A DNA stretch of 64,000 bases from Photobacterium carnosum (GCF_002849605.1 NZ_NPIB01000014.1:1-64000), one strand, 5' to 3'; positions 37,946 through 48,111 are shown, numbered from the stretch's first letter. A program made the numbers and translations. The notes: generated by a model not told the origin, from the letters alone.

Positions 37946-37984
37946 AAAAAGGCGTGTTTCTTTGATTAGGAAACACGCCTTTTT
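37946..37984. terminator. Strong bidirectional terminator
   Basis: A 15-bp perfect inverted repeat (core AAGGCGTGTTTC / GAAACACGCCTT) with a 9-nt loop, A5 on the left and T5 on the right, between the convergent YdcF and KtrB genes. Confidence 0.92.
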
Positions 37985-38029
37985 ATTGAGTACCGATTTT
38001 ATTGGGTAATAACCCTTATGCGGTATGGA

Positions 38030-39397
38030 TCAACCTGTCGACACGTTATCTTCAGGATAACGCAGTAATGTTGGTTTTGGACGCGCTAACATATAAGCCA
38101 GTGTTAGTGGACCAAGACGGCCAATAATCATTACTACGATGATAATATACTTACCCGGCTCAGATAACGTTGCCGTTAAACCCGCAGTAACACCAACAGT
38201 TGCAAAGGCTGAAATGGTTTCAAACATCACCTCATAGAACGGTGCTTTCTCTGTTAGCATTAATGCAAACATTGCGATTAATAAAACAATGCCACTGACC
38301 ACAATAATAGCTAATGATTTTGTTACCGTTTGATTTGAGATTGTACGCTTAAAAAGTACAACCCGATCACGTTGTTTTAAAAATGACCACGTAGCTAAAA
38401 TAGCCACAACAAAGGTAGACACTTTAATACCACCACCTGTTGATGTTGGACCTGCACCAATGAGCATTAATAGCATCAGTACTAATAAACCAGGTTCTGT
38501 AAAAGCACCAATGTTGACACTATTAAATCCCGCAGTACGCACGGTTGCTGATTGGAAGAATGCCGCAAGCCATTGACCTGATGTATTTAAGCTGCCAAGC
38601 GTTTGCATATTATCGTGTTCAAGTAGCCAGATCATTATTGTGCCGGCGAATAATAATATAGGTGTGGCTATAATCATTATTTTTGAATGCAATGATAAAA
38701 AATGAAATCCACGATGTAAATTACGGTGTAAATCTGAAATAACTGTAAAACCTAAACCACCGAAGATAAACAGCATCGCGACAGTAATAATCACTAAGGG
38801 ATCATCAACATACTGGGTCAAATTATCAGAAAATAATGAAAAACCGGCATTATTAAAGGCGGATATTGAGTGGAAAACGGCGGTAAAAAGCCCTTTATCC
38901 CATCCCATCATTGGCACCCAACGTAACGATAGGAAAAAGGTACCAATTAACTCACAGGTAATCACAAAGATAATTATGTGTTTGACGAGTAAACGAATAT
39001 TAATGAATTTTTCTTGCCCGAGTTGCTCTTTTGTTAGCGATTGTTGGCGTAGGCTAACACGGAGGCCAAACATATATAACAAAACAGCAGATAAGGTCAT
39101 CTGCCCAAGGCCACCGATCTGCATTAGGATCATTAATAACACTTTACCACTAGTGGAAAAGTGAGTACCCGTATCAACAACACCAAGTCCTGTTACACTG
39201 ATTGCTGATGTCGCCGTAAAAAGTGCATCGACAAAATTTAACCCTGAAACAGAAAAAACGGGTAACGTTAATAAAATAGCGCCAGGGATCAATATAGCTA
39301 AAAAGCTAAAGATGATAATTTTTGGCTCAGACCACCGTTTATCGCGCTTATTTGTTTTTATTGGGACATACATTGTCCGATTAGGGATAAAACTCAT
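38030..39397 (-). CDS. ktrB: KtrB potassium uptake channel subunit (TrkH/KtrB family)
   Basis: A 455-residue membrane protein with the four M1-P-M2 repeats of SKT K+ transporters. Filter segments with key Gly residues are visible: ATSAISVTGLGVVDTGTHF, HSISAFNNAGFSLF, QSATVRTAGFNSVN and ETISAFATVGVTAGL. It imports K+ together with Na+. It overlaps ktrA by 4 bp, an obligate pair. Confidence 0.93.
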   Translation of the reverse strand: MSFIPNRTMYVPIKTNKRDKRWSEPKIIIFSFLAILIPGAILLTLPVFSVSGLNFVDALFTATSAISVTGLGVVDTGTHFSTSGKVLLMILMQIGGLGQMTLSAVLLYMFGLRVSLRQQSLTKEQLGQEKFINIRLLVKHIIIFVITCELIGTFFLSLRWVPMMGWDKGLFTAVFHSISAFNNAGFSLFSDNLTQYVDDPLVIITVAMLFIFGGLGFTVISDLHRNLHRGFHFLSLHSKIMIIATPILLFAGTIMIWLLEHDNMQTLGSLNTSGQWLAAFFQSATVRTAGFNSVNIGAFTEPGLLVLMLLMLIGAGPTSTGGGIKVSTFVVAILATWSFLKQRDRVVLFKRTISNQTVTKSLAIIVVSGIVLLIAMFALMLTEKAPFYEVMFETISAFATVGVTAGLTATLSEPGKYIIIVVMIIGRLGPLTLAYMLARPKPTLLRYPEDNVSTG

Positions 39398-40056
39398 AAC
39401 TTTCTTAACGTTTCTGATAGTACATCTTCAGGACCTGTAATAATAAGGATATCACCAACTTGCATTTCCATATCCATATCAGGTGCCTTACGTACTTCAG
39501 GACCACGTTTAAGTGCTAATACTTGTGTTTGATCGCTATTTGCACACGGGTGTTTAGCGATAGGTTTACCCATATTACGAGCTGTAACAACAACTTCAGC
39601 TAATGAGATACCACTGCCTAGCTCTGAAAATTCAAATACACGTTTGTCTAGCATGTTACGTGCAATACGAATACCCATATCAAGCTCTGGTCTTATGATT
39701 TTATCTGCGCCAATTTTCGAAAGGATTTTACAATGTGGGTTATCTTTGGCTTTGACCCAGACAGTTTTTACACCGGCATCTTTTAATAATAGGGTTGTTA
39801 ATATGTTGGCATTGATATCATCACCAATCGCGACCATGACTAAATCATAATCGTCAAGTTTAAGCTCTGCTATTGTCGCTTCATTTGAACAGTCAGCAAC
39901 GACAGCTTGAGTGGCAATATCTGCGGCTTGACGGACACAGGTTTCATTTATATCAATAGCTAATACTTGTGCTCCACGCTCGCTTAACTCTGCACACAGA
40001 GACATACCAAAGCGACCGAGGCCAATAACAGCAAACTGTTTATCTTCAGGATTCAT
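39394..40056 (-). CDS. ktrA: KtrA regulatory (RCK) subunit of the potassium transporter
   Basis: A 220-residue cytosolic protein. The RCK-N Rossmann motif FAVIGLGRFGMSLC is at residues 8-21, with Asp in VLAIDINETC contacting nucleotide ribose; a C-terminal RCK-C domain (residues 140-220) follows. An octameric ring gates KtrB in response to ATP/ADP. ATG 40056 (MNPEDKQF) follows a GGGGG run; upstream in-frame Met codons give a non-conserved extension. Confidence 0.92.
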   Translation of the reverse strand: MNPEDKQFAVIGLGRFGMSLCAELSERGAQVLAIDINETCVRQAADIATQAVVADCSNEATIAELKLDDYDLVMVAIGDDINANILTTLLLKDAGVKTVWVKAKDNPHCKILSKIGADKIIRPELDMGIRIARNMLDKRVFEFSELGSGISLAEVVVTARNMGKPIAKHPCANSDQTQVLALKRGPEVRKAPDMDMEMQVGDILIITGPEDVLSETLRKL

Positions 40057-40593
40057 TTTTTTCCCCCACATTACTTTAGTGTAATGCTTTATTTGTTTTG
40101 TTGTTGATTGTAAAAACATTAAGTTAACAAATTAGCTATTACTATGCTATCTGAGTATCCGTCTCGTTATGTCATTTTGTATTATGACGATATACATAGA
40201 AACATCATATTCCAGTTAGATATAATTTTTGGATATTGCTCGTATTTTTTAAGTAATACAAGTTAATGAATCATAAGCATTACTTTTGACTTTTTTTTAA
40301 AAAGTATGTGGTACTATATAACTATTTGATTGAAAATGTTTTTTTTTGTAATTTTGTGAGTAATAATAAATTAGAGTGTTGAAAATAGTAATCTTATATT
40401 TAATTCTAATGCTATTCTTTACTTGAAAATGATGAATTATCAGCCTATATGATACTGTTTTTATTGTTTAAGATAGTTTAAAAACCATTATTGGAGCTAT
40501 ATAGTTATATATAGCCAACATAAGCGTAAATAACCATTATCATTGTTAATAAGTAGGCAGAGAATAATAAACGCTTTTATTCAGCATCAACAG
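40057..40593. other. AT-rich intergenic region upstream of ktrAB
   Basis: About 540 bp between ktrA (minus, to its left) and the VanZ gene's 3' end. It should contain the ktrAB promoter. I see no ORF with a ribosome site, no long repeat and no convincing terminator. Confidence 0.6.
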
Positions 40594-40953
40594 TTAACTG
40601 GTTTTCTTGCAAATATACGCCATTATTCTAGCAAGAATAAAACCACTGATTAACCCTCCTGTATTGGCTGCAAGATCAAGCCATTCACCATAGCGATTAA
40701 CATAAGGTTGAATTAATTCAATCGCACCACTCCAACAAAAGAAAAAGACAGCGATCCATTGCCATTGTTTCGGTTTAACAAAAGCAACGGCAAACATTAA
40801 TGTGGCATAAGCAATAAAGTGGTGGGTTTTATCTGATCCTGACACGACAGGTAATTCAGTTTGAGGGGTTAAAGATAAGACAGTAATTAAGGCAAGGATC
40901 AAGACACTAATGAGCGTCCAATGGTCATAAAAAAATCGGCTAATGCGTGACAT
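40594..40953 (-). CDS. VanZ-like membrane protein
   Basis: A 119-residue protein with four short helices. SDKTHHFIAYATLMFAVAF (Asp-Lys-x-x-His-x-x-x-Tyr), FCWSGAIELIQPYVNRYGEW and LDLAANTGGLISGFILARI are the VanZ-family blocks. VanZ gives low-level teicoplanin resistance in enterococci; these Gram-negative homologues have no known role. Single gene. Confidence 0.85.
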   Translation of the reverse strand: MSRISRFFYDHWTLISVLILALITVLSLTPQTELPVVSGSDKTHHFIAYATLMFAVAFVKPKQWQWIAVFFFCWSGAIELIQPYVNRYGEWLDLAANTGGLISGFILARIMAYICKKTS

Positions 40954-41163
40954 GGTTGATGAGTCTCGTGAGAAAATAAGTTGTAAATTATATCGTTGCT
41001 GATTAATGATAACAACTGTGATGATGGCGGATAATTACTTATATATAAATGGAATAATTATAATGTCAGTCTTATTTATATTTACGTTAACTGTAATTGA
41101 ATGGAGTGTCGTAGTCATAACGTTCTATGATATGTCATTAAGATTATAAGTGAAGATAGGTTA

Positions 41164-41496
41164 GTGGTGGCTAAAGTTCATATATCTCAATTGTTTCAGA
41201 CTTTTCAATGTGCGTTATCTACTCTGGGGGCTGGAGAAGCAATAGAGGCCAGAACCTTTAAAAAAGATCGCGGTATAGTGGTATTAAAACAAGATGCAGA
41301 ATATTTTGTGTTTAAGCAATTTGGTTTTAATTCTCAAACATTGACCCTTAATAGAGCAAGCTTACTGAAACAACTTAAGAAGTCGATTGCAAAAGAGTTT
41401 CCACGTAGCAACATGGCATGGATTGTCCATTGTGAAGGGATTAGTTCTATTGATCTGTTGGTTTCAACACAAAATTTTCAGCCAAGTTTATTTTAA
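41164..41496 (+). CDS. Small cytosolic protein of unknown function
   Basis: A 110-residue protein beginning at GTG 41164 or 41167, preceded by an AGG ribosome site. Strand-rich middle (GIVVLKQDAEYFVFKQFGFN) and a helix with LLKQLKKSIAKEF; no membrane segment, no motif I recognise. A terminator mainly oriented for the opposite strand follows. Confidence 0.5.
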   Translation: MVAKVHISQLFQTFQCALSTLGAGEAIEARTFKKDRGIVVLKQDAEYFVFKQFGFNSQTLTLNRASLLKQLKKSIAKEFPRSNMAWIVHCEGISSIDLLVSTQNFQPSLF

Positions 41497-41505
41497 ATAA
41501 AAAGA

Positions 41506-41528
41506 CGCTTAACCCTAAAGATTAAGCG
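41506..41528 (-). terminator. Terminator after the lipoprotein nuclease gene
   Basis: CGCTTAA / TTAAGCG stem (7 bp, 9-nt loop), followed leftwards by CTTTTTATTT on the minus strand. Confidence 0.75.
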
Positions 41529-41562
41529 CCTGAGTGACTTTATTGCATAGAGAATGATAGAT

Positions 41563-42945
41563 TTATAACGTTGCTTTTATCCATACCATACGGTGATCAG
41601 AAGAAACGTCTTTTCCTTTGCCTTTTTTACCAATTCGCTCGTCGTTTACCAGTAAGCGACCTAGCTCACCATTAGCTGGCCAATATACGCCAGAGTCAAT
41701 GATACGTAGGTTATGAGACGGAATAGCATGATCGACTTGTAAACCAAAGTTACTGGTTAAACGATTTGGGTAGGGGTTATCTTGGCGACATTCTTTATCA
41801 GCATAGCAAGTTTCAGCCCCTAAACTGGTTGGCGTTAATGCGCCATCACTTGCCTGTTGGTTAACACGATGATGCATTAATAAGCTTTCAATGGTTTGAC
41901 GATAGCCGTCACCAGCATATGGGTCTGCATTTAAATCGCCAACAATCACAAATTGCTCATCTTCCGCGAGACCGCCAGTTGTGCCTTTATCATCATAAAT
42001 GAAGTCACCATTGGTGATGTAATTATTCCAAAATTGGATTTCATCACGGTTCTTCATTTTATTATTTTGAGACACAGTATCAAACACGGGCGGTGTTGGG
42101 TGTGACATCAGAATATGAATGGTTTGATCACCATTAGCGGTTGGAATAATGATAGGAGCATCTACGTGATTTTTTGATGATAAGCGCAGTTGTTCCCATT
42201 CATTAGCGGTGTACCATTTATCACCACATACCATACCGTCTGGAATTTGGTTCTTGGCATCATTACAATTTGTGATAACAGGATTTTCAGCTGACGGAAG
42301 ATCTTTCCACTTAAATGTTTGGAATGTACGCGTTTTTGCAGTATCAATTTTATATTGAGACATCAATGAGAAGCCATATTGGCCATGATATATTCCAAAG
42401 CCCCATGCATCATTAGGACCTGAATTTACTTTGCCATCATTATTGAGGTCTAATCCACTCATTAAGCCAGTGTTAGTGGCATAACTTTCAAAGAAGGGGT
42501 ACTTAATGGGTTCTAATGTATCGCCACCAGTAATGCTGTTAGGACTTTGTCCAATAGATAAATAATTATCTTGGAAGCCAGTAAGTGCTGCTGTATTTTC
42601 ACCCGTTCCATCATTATTGAATTCAGCTAATAAAATAATATTAGGACGTTTTGTTTGAATGATGGCAGCGACATTACGAATTTGAATGATTTTAAGTGCT
42701 TTTTCTGTTTGAGCACTATTCAGTGTCTTGGTGTTAAAACCATCCACTAATGTTTGTTGCTCTGCTGGTGATGTTTGCATTTCATCAACCAGTTGTTCAA
42801 AACTGTTACGATCAAACGAAAGATTAAATGTTGCGATAGTGACGTCGTTGGCAATGGGTGTAATGTCATTAGAATTTTGACTATTACACCCACCTAATAA
42901 TGCTGAAGTAATGGCAATCGCAGCAAGACGTTTAATTAATTTCAT
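41563..42945 (-). CDS. Lipoprotein of the endonuclease/exonuclease/phosphatase superfamily
   Basis: A 460-residue exported protein; ATG 42945 starts MKLIKRLAAIAITSALLGGC, a lipoprotein signal with lipobox L-G-G-C. EEP motifs follow: TIATFNLSFDR (Asn), NIILLAEFNNDGTG (Glu), FVIVGDLNADPYAGDG (Asp-x-Asn) and DVSSDHRMVW (Ser-Asp-His). Likely an outer-membrane-attached nuclease or phosphodiesterase, possibly for scavenging DNA or phosphate. The longer frame to 43011 would bury the signal peptide, so it is rejected. Confidence 0.83.
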   Translation of the reverse strand: MKLIKRLAAIAITSALLGGCNSQNSNDITPIANDVTIATFNLSFDRNSFEQLVDEMQTSPAEQQTLVDGFNTKTLNSAQTEKALKIIQIRNVAAIIQTKRPNIILLAEFNNDGTGENTAALTGFQDNYLSIGQSPNSITGGDTLEPIKYPFFESYATNTGLMSGLDLNNDGKVNSGPNDAWGFGIYHGQYGFSLMSQYKIDTAKTRTFQTFKWKDLPSAENPVITNCNDAKNQIPDGMVCGDKWYTANEWEQLRLSSKNHVDAPIIIPTANGDQTIHILMSHPTPPVFDTVSQNNKMKNRDEIQFWNNYITNGDFIYDDKGTTGGLAEDEQFVIVGDLNADPYAGDGYRQTIESLLMHHRVNQQASDGALTPTSLGAETCYADKECRQDNPYPNRLTSNFGLQVDHAIPSHNLRIIDSGVYWPANGELGRLLVNDERIGKKGKGKDVSSDHRMVWIKATL

Positions 42946-43109
42946 AAATAAGCTCAGTAATTTAGCAACAAACTGTTCATTGAATGGCCTGAAGTATACT
43001 GATAGATTCATTAATAATAGTGATCGCTATAGCACTTTCCTGCAATTAATACGTATGTAATATAAGATAATTAATAACTCTGGAACTAAGATCAAAATAA
43101 GATGAAGTG

Positions 43110-43643
43110 CTATTTATTATTGGTTAAGTTATTAACGACATTTATTAATGCGGTGTTGATGTCACTATTGGTTATTTTTCCAATACCAAGATCAAAATTA
43201 TCATAAAAACTTGGAATAGAGAGTGATGCCTTTACATCGCCATTGAAATAAGGCGCTGAATTAACCGCCGTTGCTAAAACACTACTCGCACCACCAGGGC
43301 CTGGTGATGTGGCAAGTAATAGCATTGGTTTGTTTTGGTAAACTTTAGGTTCGATGCGTGACGCCCAATCAAACAGGTTTTTATATGCGGCGGTGTATGA
43401 GCCATTATGTTCTGCAAAAGAGATAATGACAGCATCGGCTTGAGCAATACGATTTAAGAAGTCTTGTGCTAGCGTGGGAATACCTGTTTCTGTTTCACGA
43501 TCAATACTATAAAGCGGCATTTCAAAATCGTTAATATCTAAAACATCAATATCAGCCCCTGCTGCTAATGATGCAGCGTACGTAGCAATGTGTTTATTAA
43601 TTGATTGACGGCTATTGCTTGCTGCAAAAGTAAGTAATTTCAT
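43110..43643 (-). CDS. NADPH-dependent FMN reductase-family oxidoreductase
   Basis: A 177-residue flavodoxin-like protein. LLTFAASNSRQSINKHIATY is the phosphate-binding loop region; EHNGSYTAAYKNLFDWASR and KPMLLLATSPGPGGASSVL are typical of ArsH/azoreductase-type FMN reductases. AAGGAT precedes the start. A LysR gene is divergent, 136 bp away, and may regulate it. Confidence 0.87.
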   Translation of the reverse strand: MKLLTFAASNSRQSINKHIATYAASLAAGADIDVLDINDFEMPLYSIDRETETGIPTLAQDFLNRIAQADAVIISFAEHNGSYTAAYKNLFDWASRIEPKVYQNKPMLLLATSPGPGGASSVLATAVNSAPYFNGDVKASLSIPSFYDNFDLGIGKITNSDINTALINVVNNLTNNK

Positions 43644-43779
43644 TTGGGATCCTTTATAACGTACGCTACGTTTTTATGGGTAATTAAGAAAAAGTAATAA
43701 ATGCCTTGATTGCGTGAATTAAGTGTATATTAATAACTAAATATAATTAATGCCTTAAAAGTGTTTTAACTATTTCCAT

Positions 43780-44679
43780 ATGACTAATAATAAACTATTT
43801 GATGGTATCGTCGTTTTTGTTCAAGTTATCAAAAGCGGTGGTTTTGGTGCCGCCGCTGAGGTTTTAGGACATTCGAATTCTTATATAAGCAAAGAGATTA
43901 ATAAGCTTGAATCTCGACTTGGTGTACGGTTGTTGAATCGTACAACACGATCAGTTGCGCTAACCCCAGAAGGAGACGTGTATTACCAAGAGTGTTTGCA
44001 GTTGGTTATGGATGCAGAACAAGCGCTTGGATTGATGTCGCAAAATAGCTTGAATCCGAAAGGTTTACTTAAAATAAGTTGTCCGGTGTGGTTGGGTTCT
44101 CAATATTTACAACAGGTATTTAGTGAATATTTAACGCTATACCCAGACATGCAGTTAGATATTGATTTAAGTGATAAGACGGTCGATGTTGTTGCTGATG
44201 GATATGATCTTGTTATTCGTGCTTCAGCGACGTTAGCGGAATCAAGTTTAATTTGTAAGCGGTTATTTAGTTGTAATATTCATACCGTGGCATCGCCTGA
44301 ATATTTACGACAACATGGTTTTCCAAAGCATCCTTCTGAATTACAACACCATTATTGTCTTTGCTACAGTAATTTAAAACATGCCGATCGTTGGCAATAT
44401 ACAGATGCAGAAAATAAAGTTTTTAATGTTGATGTTCAACAAAAGTTACGATGTAACAATACGCCGATGACGGTCGCGATGGCCGTTGATGGCATGGGGA
44501 TCTGCCATGTACCAACGTTTTATATTGAATCACAGTTACAACGTGGTGAGTTAACGATATTGTTTCCTGAGTTTGATAAGACATTAGTGAATGTGTATGT
44601 GGTTTATCCTAGCCGTAAGCATTTATCAGCAAAGGTGAGACGATTCATTGACTTATTAGAACGTAGAATGAGCAAGTAG
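43780..44679 (+). CDS. LysR-family regulator divergent from the FMN reductase
   Basis: A 299-residue LTTR with winged helix GGFGAAAEVLGHSNSYISKE (about residues 18-37), LGVRLLNRTTRSV, and effector domain from PKGLLKISCPVWLGSQYLQQ. Of the CrgA-like subgroup, similar in style to the LysR at 28900. The divergent arrangement with the FMN reductase suggests it controls that gene. No clear ribosome site precedes the ATG. Confidence 0.87.
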   Translation: MTNNKLFDGIVVFVQVIKSGGFGAAAEVLGHSNSYISKEINKLESRLGVRLLNRTTRSVALTPEGDVYYQECLQLVMDAEQALGLMSQNSLNPKGLLKISCPVWLGSQYLQQVFSEYLTLYPDMQLDIDLSDKTVDVVADGYDLVIRASATLAESSLICKRLFSCNIHTVASPEYLRQHGFPKHPSELQHHYCLCYSNLKHADRWQYTDAENKVFNVDVQQKLRCNNTPMTVAMAVDGMGICHVPTFYIESQLQRGELTILFPEFDKTLVNVYVVYPSRKHLSAKVRRFIDLLERRMSK

Positions 44680-44817
44680 CTTTGTTTTCAATATTTTGAC
44701 GTAAAATTTTACATTTTTCGTCTTTTATTTTTATGGTTTAGTGATATTTTCTAGTTATTAATAAGTTCAGCTGTATATTATTTTAGAATAGTAAATTTTA
44801 GGGAATGGATAACCATA

Positions 44818-45342
44818 ATGAATAATGAAATTCGTCTTCGTGCTTTAGAACAAACTGATTTACGTTTTATTCATCAACTAAACAATAACCGCGCCATTAT
44901 GTCATATTGGTTTGAAGAGCCGTATGAATCATTTTATGAGCTAGAAGAGTTGTACCGTAAGCATATTCACGACAGCACTGAGCGACGTTTTATTGCTGAA
45001 AATAATGATAAAGAGTCAATTGGTCTGGTTGAATTAGTTGAAATTAACAGTATTCACCGCAGTGCAGAATTTCAGATTATTATTGCGCCTGATTTTCAAG
45101 GTAATGGTTATGCGCGCGCACTAATTAATCGTGCGTTGAATTACGCCTTTACTATTTTGAATCTACATAAAGTCTATTTGCATGTAGCAACAGCAAATGA
45201 AAAAGCCATTTATTTATATGAAGAATGTGGTTTTATTGAAGAAGGTCATTTAGTTAAAGAGATCTTTATTGACGGACAATATACTGACGTTAAACGTATG
45301 TATATGCTTCAGGATGAATACCTTTCTAGTCGTAATAAGTAA
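44818..45342 (+). CDS. speG: Spermidine N1-acetyltransferase SpeG
   Basis: A 174-residue GNAT enzyme acetylating spermidine and spermine. RALEQTDLRFIHQLNNNRAI, YWFEEPYESFYELEELYRKH and FQIIIAPDFQGNGYARALIN (acetyl-CoA loop Q-G-N-G-Y-A) match Vibrio SpeG throughout; YLYEECGFIEEGHL carries the catalytic Tyr region. In V. cholerae speG lies near malEFG, as in this window though at larger distance. Terminator follows. Confidence 0.95.
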   Translation: MNNEIRLRALEQTDLRFIHQLNNNRAIMSYWFEEPYESFYELEELYRKHIHDSTERRFIAENNDKESIGLVELVEINSIHRSAEFQIIIAPDFQGNGYARALINRALNYAFTILNLHKVYLHVATANEKAIYLYEECGFIEEGHLVKEIFIDGQYTDVKRMYMLQDEYLSSRNK

Positions 45343-45347
45343 TTTTC

Positions 45348-45380
45348 ATCCCCCAGAGAGCGCAATGTTGTCTGGGGGAT
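45348..45380 (+). terminator. Terminator after speG
   Basis: ATCCCCCAGA / TCTGGGGGAT 10-bp stem with a 13-nt loop and a T/A-rich exit. Confidence 0.8.
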
Positions 45381-45408
45381 TTATATTAATAGTTGCATGT
45401 GAGTAAGG

Positions 45409-46068
45409 TTATACTGTTTCGTAATAAGATGATGGCGTTGAAGCCCCTGATTGCCATAATGTTTTCTTTTTCATGACTTGTGAAAAGATAGGATCTTGGT
45501 AATGCTGCTCTAGCCAAGCTTTTAATTTAGGGTAGGGTGCGTGGCGAAACCACTGCCGTTCAACATGAGAAAATTGACGAATAAAGGGTAAAATAGCGTA
45601 GTCGGCTAAACTGGGATGATCACACATAAAAAAGCGGTGTTTATTTAATCTTAGTTCAAGATCATCAAGAAACGACTGACATAAATTACGGTAGATCATA
45701 CTATCTGAATTATGATATCGAATATCGGCTTTGTAATGTTCTAATGCTGCAATGTATTTACAATCATTACGTGCAATAAGATTGATCATATCTGTGAACA
45801 AATGCGTACTATCGGCTAATAATAAATTGTGCGGATCATGCTGATTTAACGCCCACACCATAATAGATAAACTTTCATCAATATAATCACCATTACTTAA
45901 TACTAATAGCGGAACGGTACCTTTAGGGGTAATGGCAAGCATCTCCGCGGGCTTGTCTGTGAGTGAAATGTCACGTATGTCTATCTCTTGTTCGGCTAGG
46001 CGTAGACCTAACCGCGCTCTAATGGCATAGGGGCATTGACGTAATGTGTAAAGTATTGGTAGCGTCAT
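45409..46068 (-). CDS. Glutathione S-transferase family protein
   Basis: A 219-residue protein with thioredoxin-fold N-terminus LPILYTLRQCPYAIRARLGL; the C-P-Y-A motif with a preceding Cys is of omega/beta or glutaredoxin-like GST type. TPKGTVPLLVL and DESLSIMVWAL (cis-Pro and Glu-Ser glutathione contacts) follow, then the helical C-terminal domain with SLADYAILPFIRQF. GGAGGG sets ATG 46068; the frame to 46209 is untranslated leader. Confidence 0.88.
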   Translation of the reverse strand: MTLPILYTLRQCPYAIRARLGLRLAEQEIDIRDISLTDKPAEMLAITPKGTVPLLVLSNGDYIDESLSIMVWALNQHDPHNLLLADSTHLFTDMINLIARNDCKYIAALEHYKADIRYHNSDSMIYRNLCQSFLDDLELRLNKHRFFMCDHPSLADYAILPFIRQFSHVERQWFRHAPYPKLKAWLEQHYQDPIFSQVMKKKTLWQSGASTPSSYYETV

Positions 46069-46250
46069 TTTATCCCTCCGAAAAATTCCGTCCTTAATGT
46101 GATTAAGTTTAGTGCAAATTCGACTAAATGATAAATTAAGTGTATTCAACTGTATTGTTATTAGAGATAGTGAGACTACTATTTGCACATGCTTATTTTT
46201 ATTGTTCACTATTGTGGTATTTCATGTGGTTAACAGTATAGAGGAATATT

Positions 46251-47684
46251 ATGAGTGATTTATTGATAGCAAGCGTACTTGAACAATATCGTCAGCGTCA
46301 ATATGATGCTTTCATGCAGCAGCCGATGCCGATGGTTGAAGATCGTATCGCTGCCCTAAAAAAAGTAAAACAATTAATCATTCAGCATCAAGCTCAGATT
46401 TGCGAAGCGATTGCGGCTGATTTTGGTTGTCGCTCTGCAAGTGAAACCGCATTATTAGAAATATTTACGTCTTTAGAATCGATAAATGATGCGATTAAAC
46501 ATGTTAAGGCATGGATGAAGCCTCAACGTCGACATACTTCTTTATGGTTCAAACCCGCAAAAAATAGTGTTATTCCTCAGCCGTTAGGGGTTGTGGGCAT
46601 TATTGTACCGTGGAACTATCCACTTTTTTTGACTATTGCTCCAATGGTAGCGGCACTTGCTGCTGGTAATCGAGTCATGGTTAAAATGTCAGAAAATTCT
46701 CAACATCTATGTCAGCTATTACAACAATTATTTGCGGCTGATTTTAGTAATGAGCAGATTTGTATTATTGCTGAAGAAGGACAAACAGGGATTGCTTTCT
46801 CACAATTAAAATTCGATCACCTTATTTTTACGGGTTCAACGACTACGGGTAAGGCTGTTATGGCTGCTGCTGCAACCCATTTAGTGCCTGTGATATTAGA
46901 ACTTGGCGGTAAATCTCCGGTTATCTTGGCGGATGATTATGATATAAAGACGGCATTATCACGTATCTTAGGTGGTAAGGTTTATAACAGCGGTCAAACC
47001 TGTGTCGCTCCTGATTATTTGTTGATCCCACAAGCATTAGAAGATGAGGTTATTCGCCAAGCTCAAGCGATTATGGCAAAGCGATTTAGTGATATTCAGC
47101 ATCCTGATTATACCTCGATTATTGATGATGCATCTTTTTCTCGTTTATGCGATACCGTCAAAGATGCCATCGAACAGGGTGCAAAGGTTATTAATTTGAT
47201 CCCTCAGTCAAAGCTTGATCCGCAACAACGTAAATTCCCCTTACAACTTGTTTGTCAGCCTACCGATGCGATGATAGTGATGCAGCGGGAAATATTTGGA
47301 CCATTACTGCCAATTGTCACCTATAAAACCTTACAGCAAGCATTAGATTATATTAATGCCAGAGAACGACCATTAGCGCTGTATTTATTCAGTAATAATA
47401 AAGCGGTGCAGCAGCAGGTATTAGACCAAACACGTTCAGGTGGGGTTGCAATCAATGATGTTATGTTACATGTCGCGCAGGATGATTTACCGTTTGGCGG
47501 TGTAGGGCATAGTGGAATGGGGCATTATCATGGTCGAGAGGGATTTGAGCGCTTATCTAAAATGCGTCCGGTAATGCATCAAGCAGCGTTAAGTTCAACT
47601 AAATATCTGTATGCACCTTATGGGAAAATAGGTAAACGATTAATTAATTTTATTATAAATAGGAAATTTTCTCGATATGAATAA
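46251..47684 (+). CDS. Aldehyde dehydrogenase, coniferyl-aldehyde dehydrogenase type
   Basis: A 477-residue NAD(P)-dependent enzyme oxidising aldehydes to acids. NYPLFLTIAPMVAALAAGN (Asn of the oxyanion hole), ILELGGKSPVI (general base Glu, about 217) and YNSGQTCVAPDYLLIP (nucleophile Cys, about 248) are visible. The V-A-P-D-Y continuation and C-terminal FGGVGHSGMGHYHGREGFE are typical of class 3/CalB-like enzymes. GAGGA precedes the ATG. It overlaps the RDD gene by 8 bp. Confidence 0.88.
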   Translation: MSDLLIASVLEQYRQRQYDAFMQQPMPMVEDRIAALKKVKQLIIQHQAQICEAIAADFGCRSASETALLEIFTSLESINDAIKHVKAWMKPQRRHTSLWFKPAKNSVIPQPLGVVGIIVPWNYPLFLTIAPMVAALAAGNRVMVKMSENSQHLCQLLQQLFAADFSNEQICIIAEEGQTGIAFSQLKFDHLIFTGSTTTGKAVMAAAATHLVPVILELGGKSPVILADDYDIKTALSRILGGKVYNSGQTCVAPDYLLIPQALEDEVIRQAQAIMAKRFSDIQHPDYTSIIDDASFSRLCDTVKDAIEQGAKVINLIPQSKLDPQQRKFPLQLVCQPTDAMIVMQREIFGPLLPIVTYKTLQQALDYINARERPLALYLFSNNKAVQQQVLDQTRSGGVAINDVMLHVAQDDLPFGGVGHSGMGHYHGREGFERLSKMRPVMHQAALSSTKYLYAPYGKIGKRLINFIINRKFSRYE

Positions 47685-48111
47685 AGAAATGATGCCTATA
47701 TATGTGGGTTTTTGGCAGCGAGTGTTAGCCAGTTTAATTGATACTGCTATTGTAGCGTTGATTAGTGCACCATTAATGTATCTTGTTTATGGTGAAATGC
47801 ATCCACAAACTGACGTGTTCATTATTGGACCGATGGATGTCATTATTAACTATTTATTGCCTTTTATCGGCGTGATTTTATTTTGGGTTTATAAATCAGC
47901 AACGCCAGGGAAAATGGTGATTAAAGCACAGATTGTTGATGCTAAAACGGGTAATAAACCCAGTGTTAAACAATTGGTAATACGTTATTTAGGCTATTTT
48001 GTTTCAACGATACCGTTCGGACTTGGTTTAATGTGGGTTGGTTGGGATAAAAGAAAGCAAGGTTGGCATGATAAATTAGCCAATACCGTTGTCGTTAAAT
48101 ATTTGAAATAA
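47677..48111 (+). CDS. RDD-family membrane protein
   Basis: A 144-residue protein with three helices: R-x-x-A-S-L-I-D-T in FWQRVLASLIDTAIVALISA, the second helix with YKSATPGKMVIKAQIVDAKT, and RYLGYFVSTIPFGLGLMWVGWD. The Arg, Asp and Asp residues that name the family are in place. Function unknown; sometimes linked to Na+/H+ transport. Starts inside the aldehyde dehydrogenase gene, so coupled translation is likely. Confidence 0.87.
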   Translation: MNKEMMPIYVGFWQRVLASLIDTAIVALISAPLMYLVYGEMHPQTDVFIIGPMDVIINYLLPFIGVILFWVYKSATPGKMVIKAQIVDAKTGNKPSVKQLVIRYLGYFVSTIPFGLGLMWVGWDKRKQGWHDKLANTVVVKYLK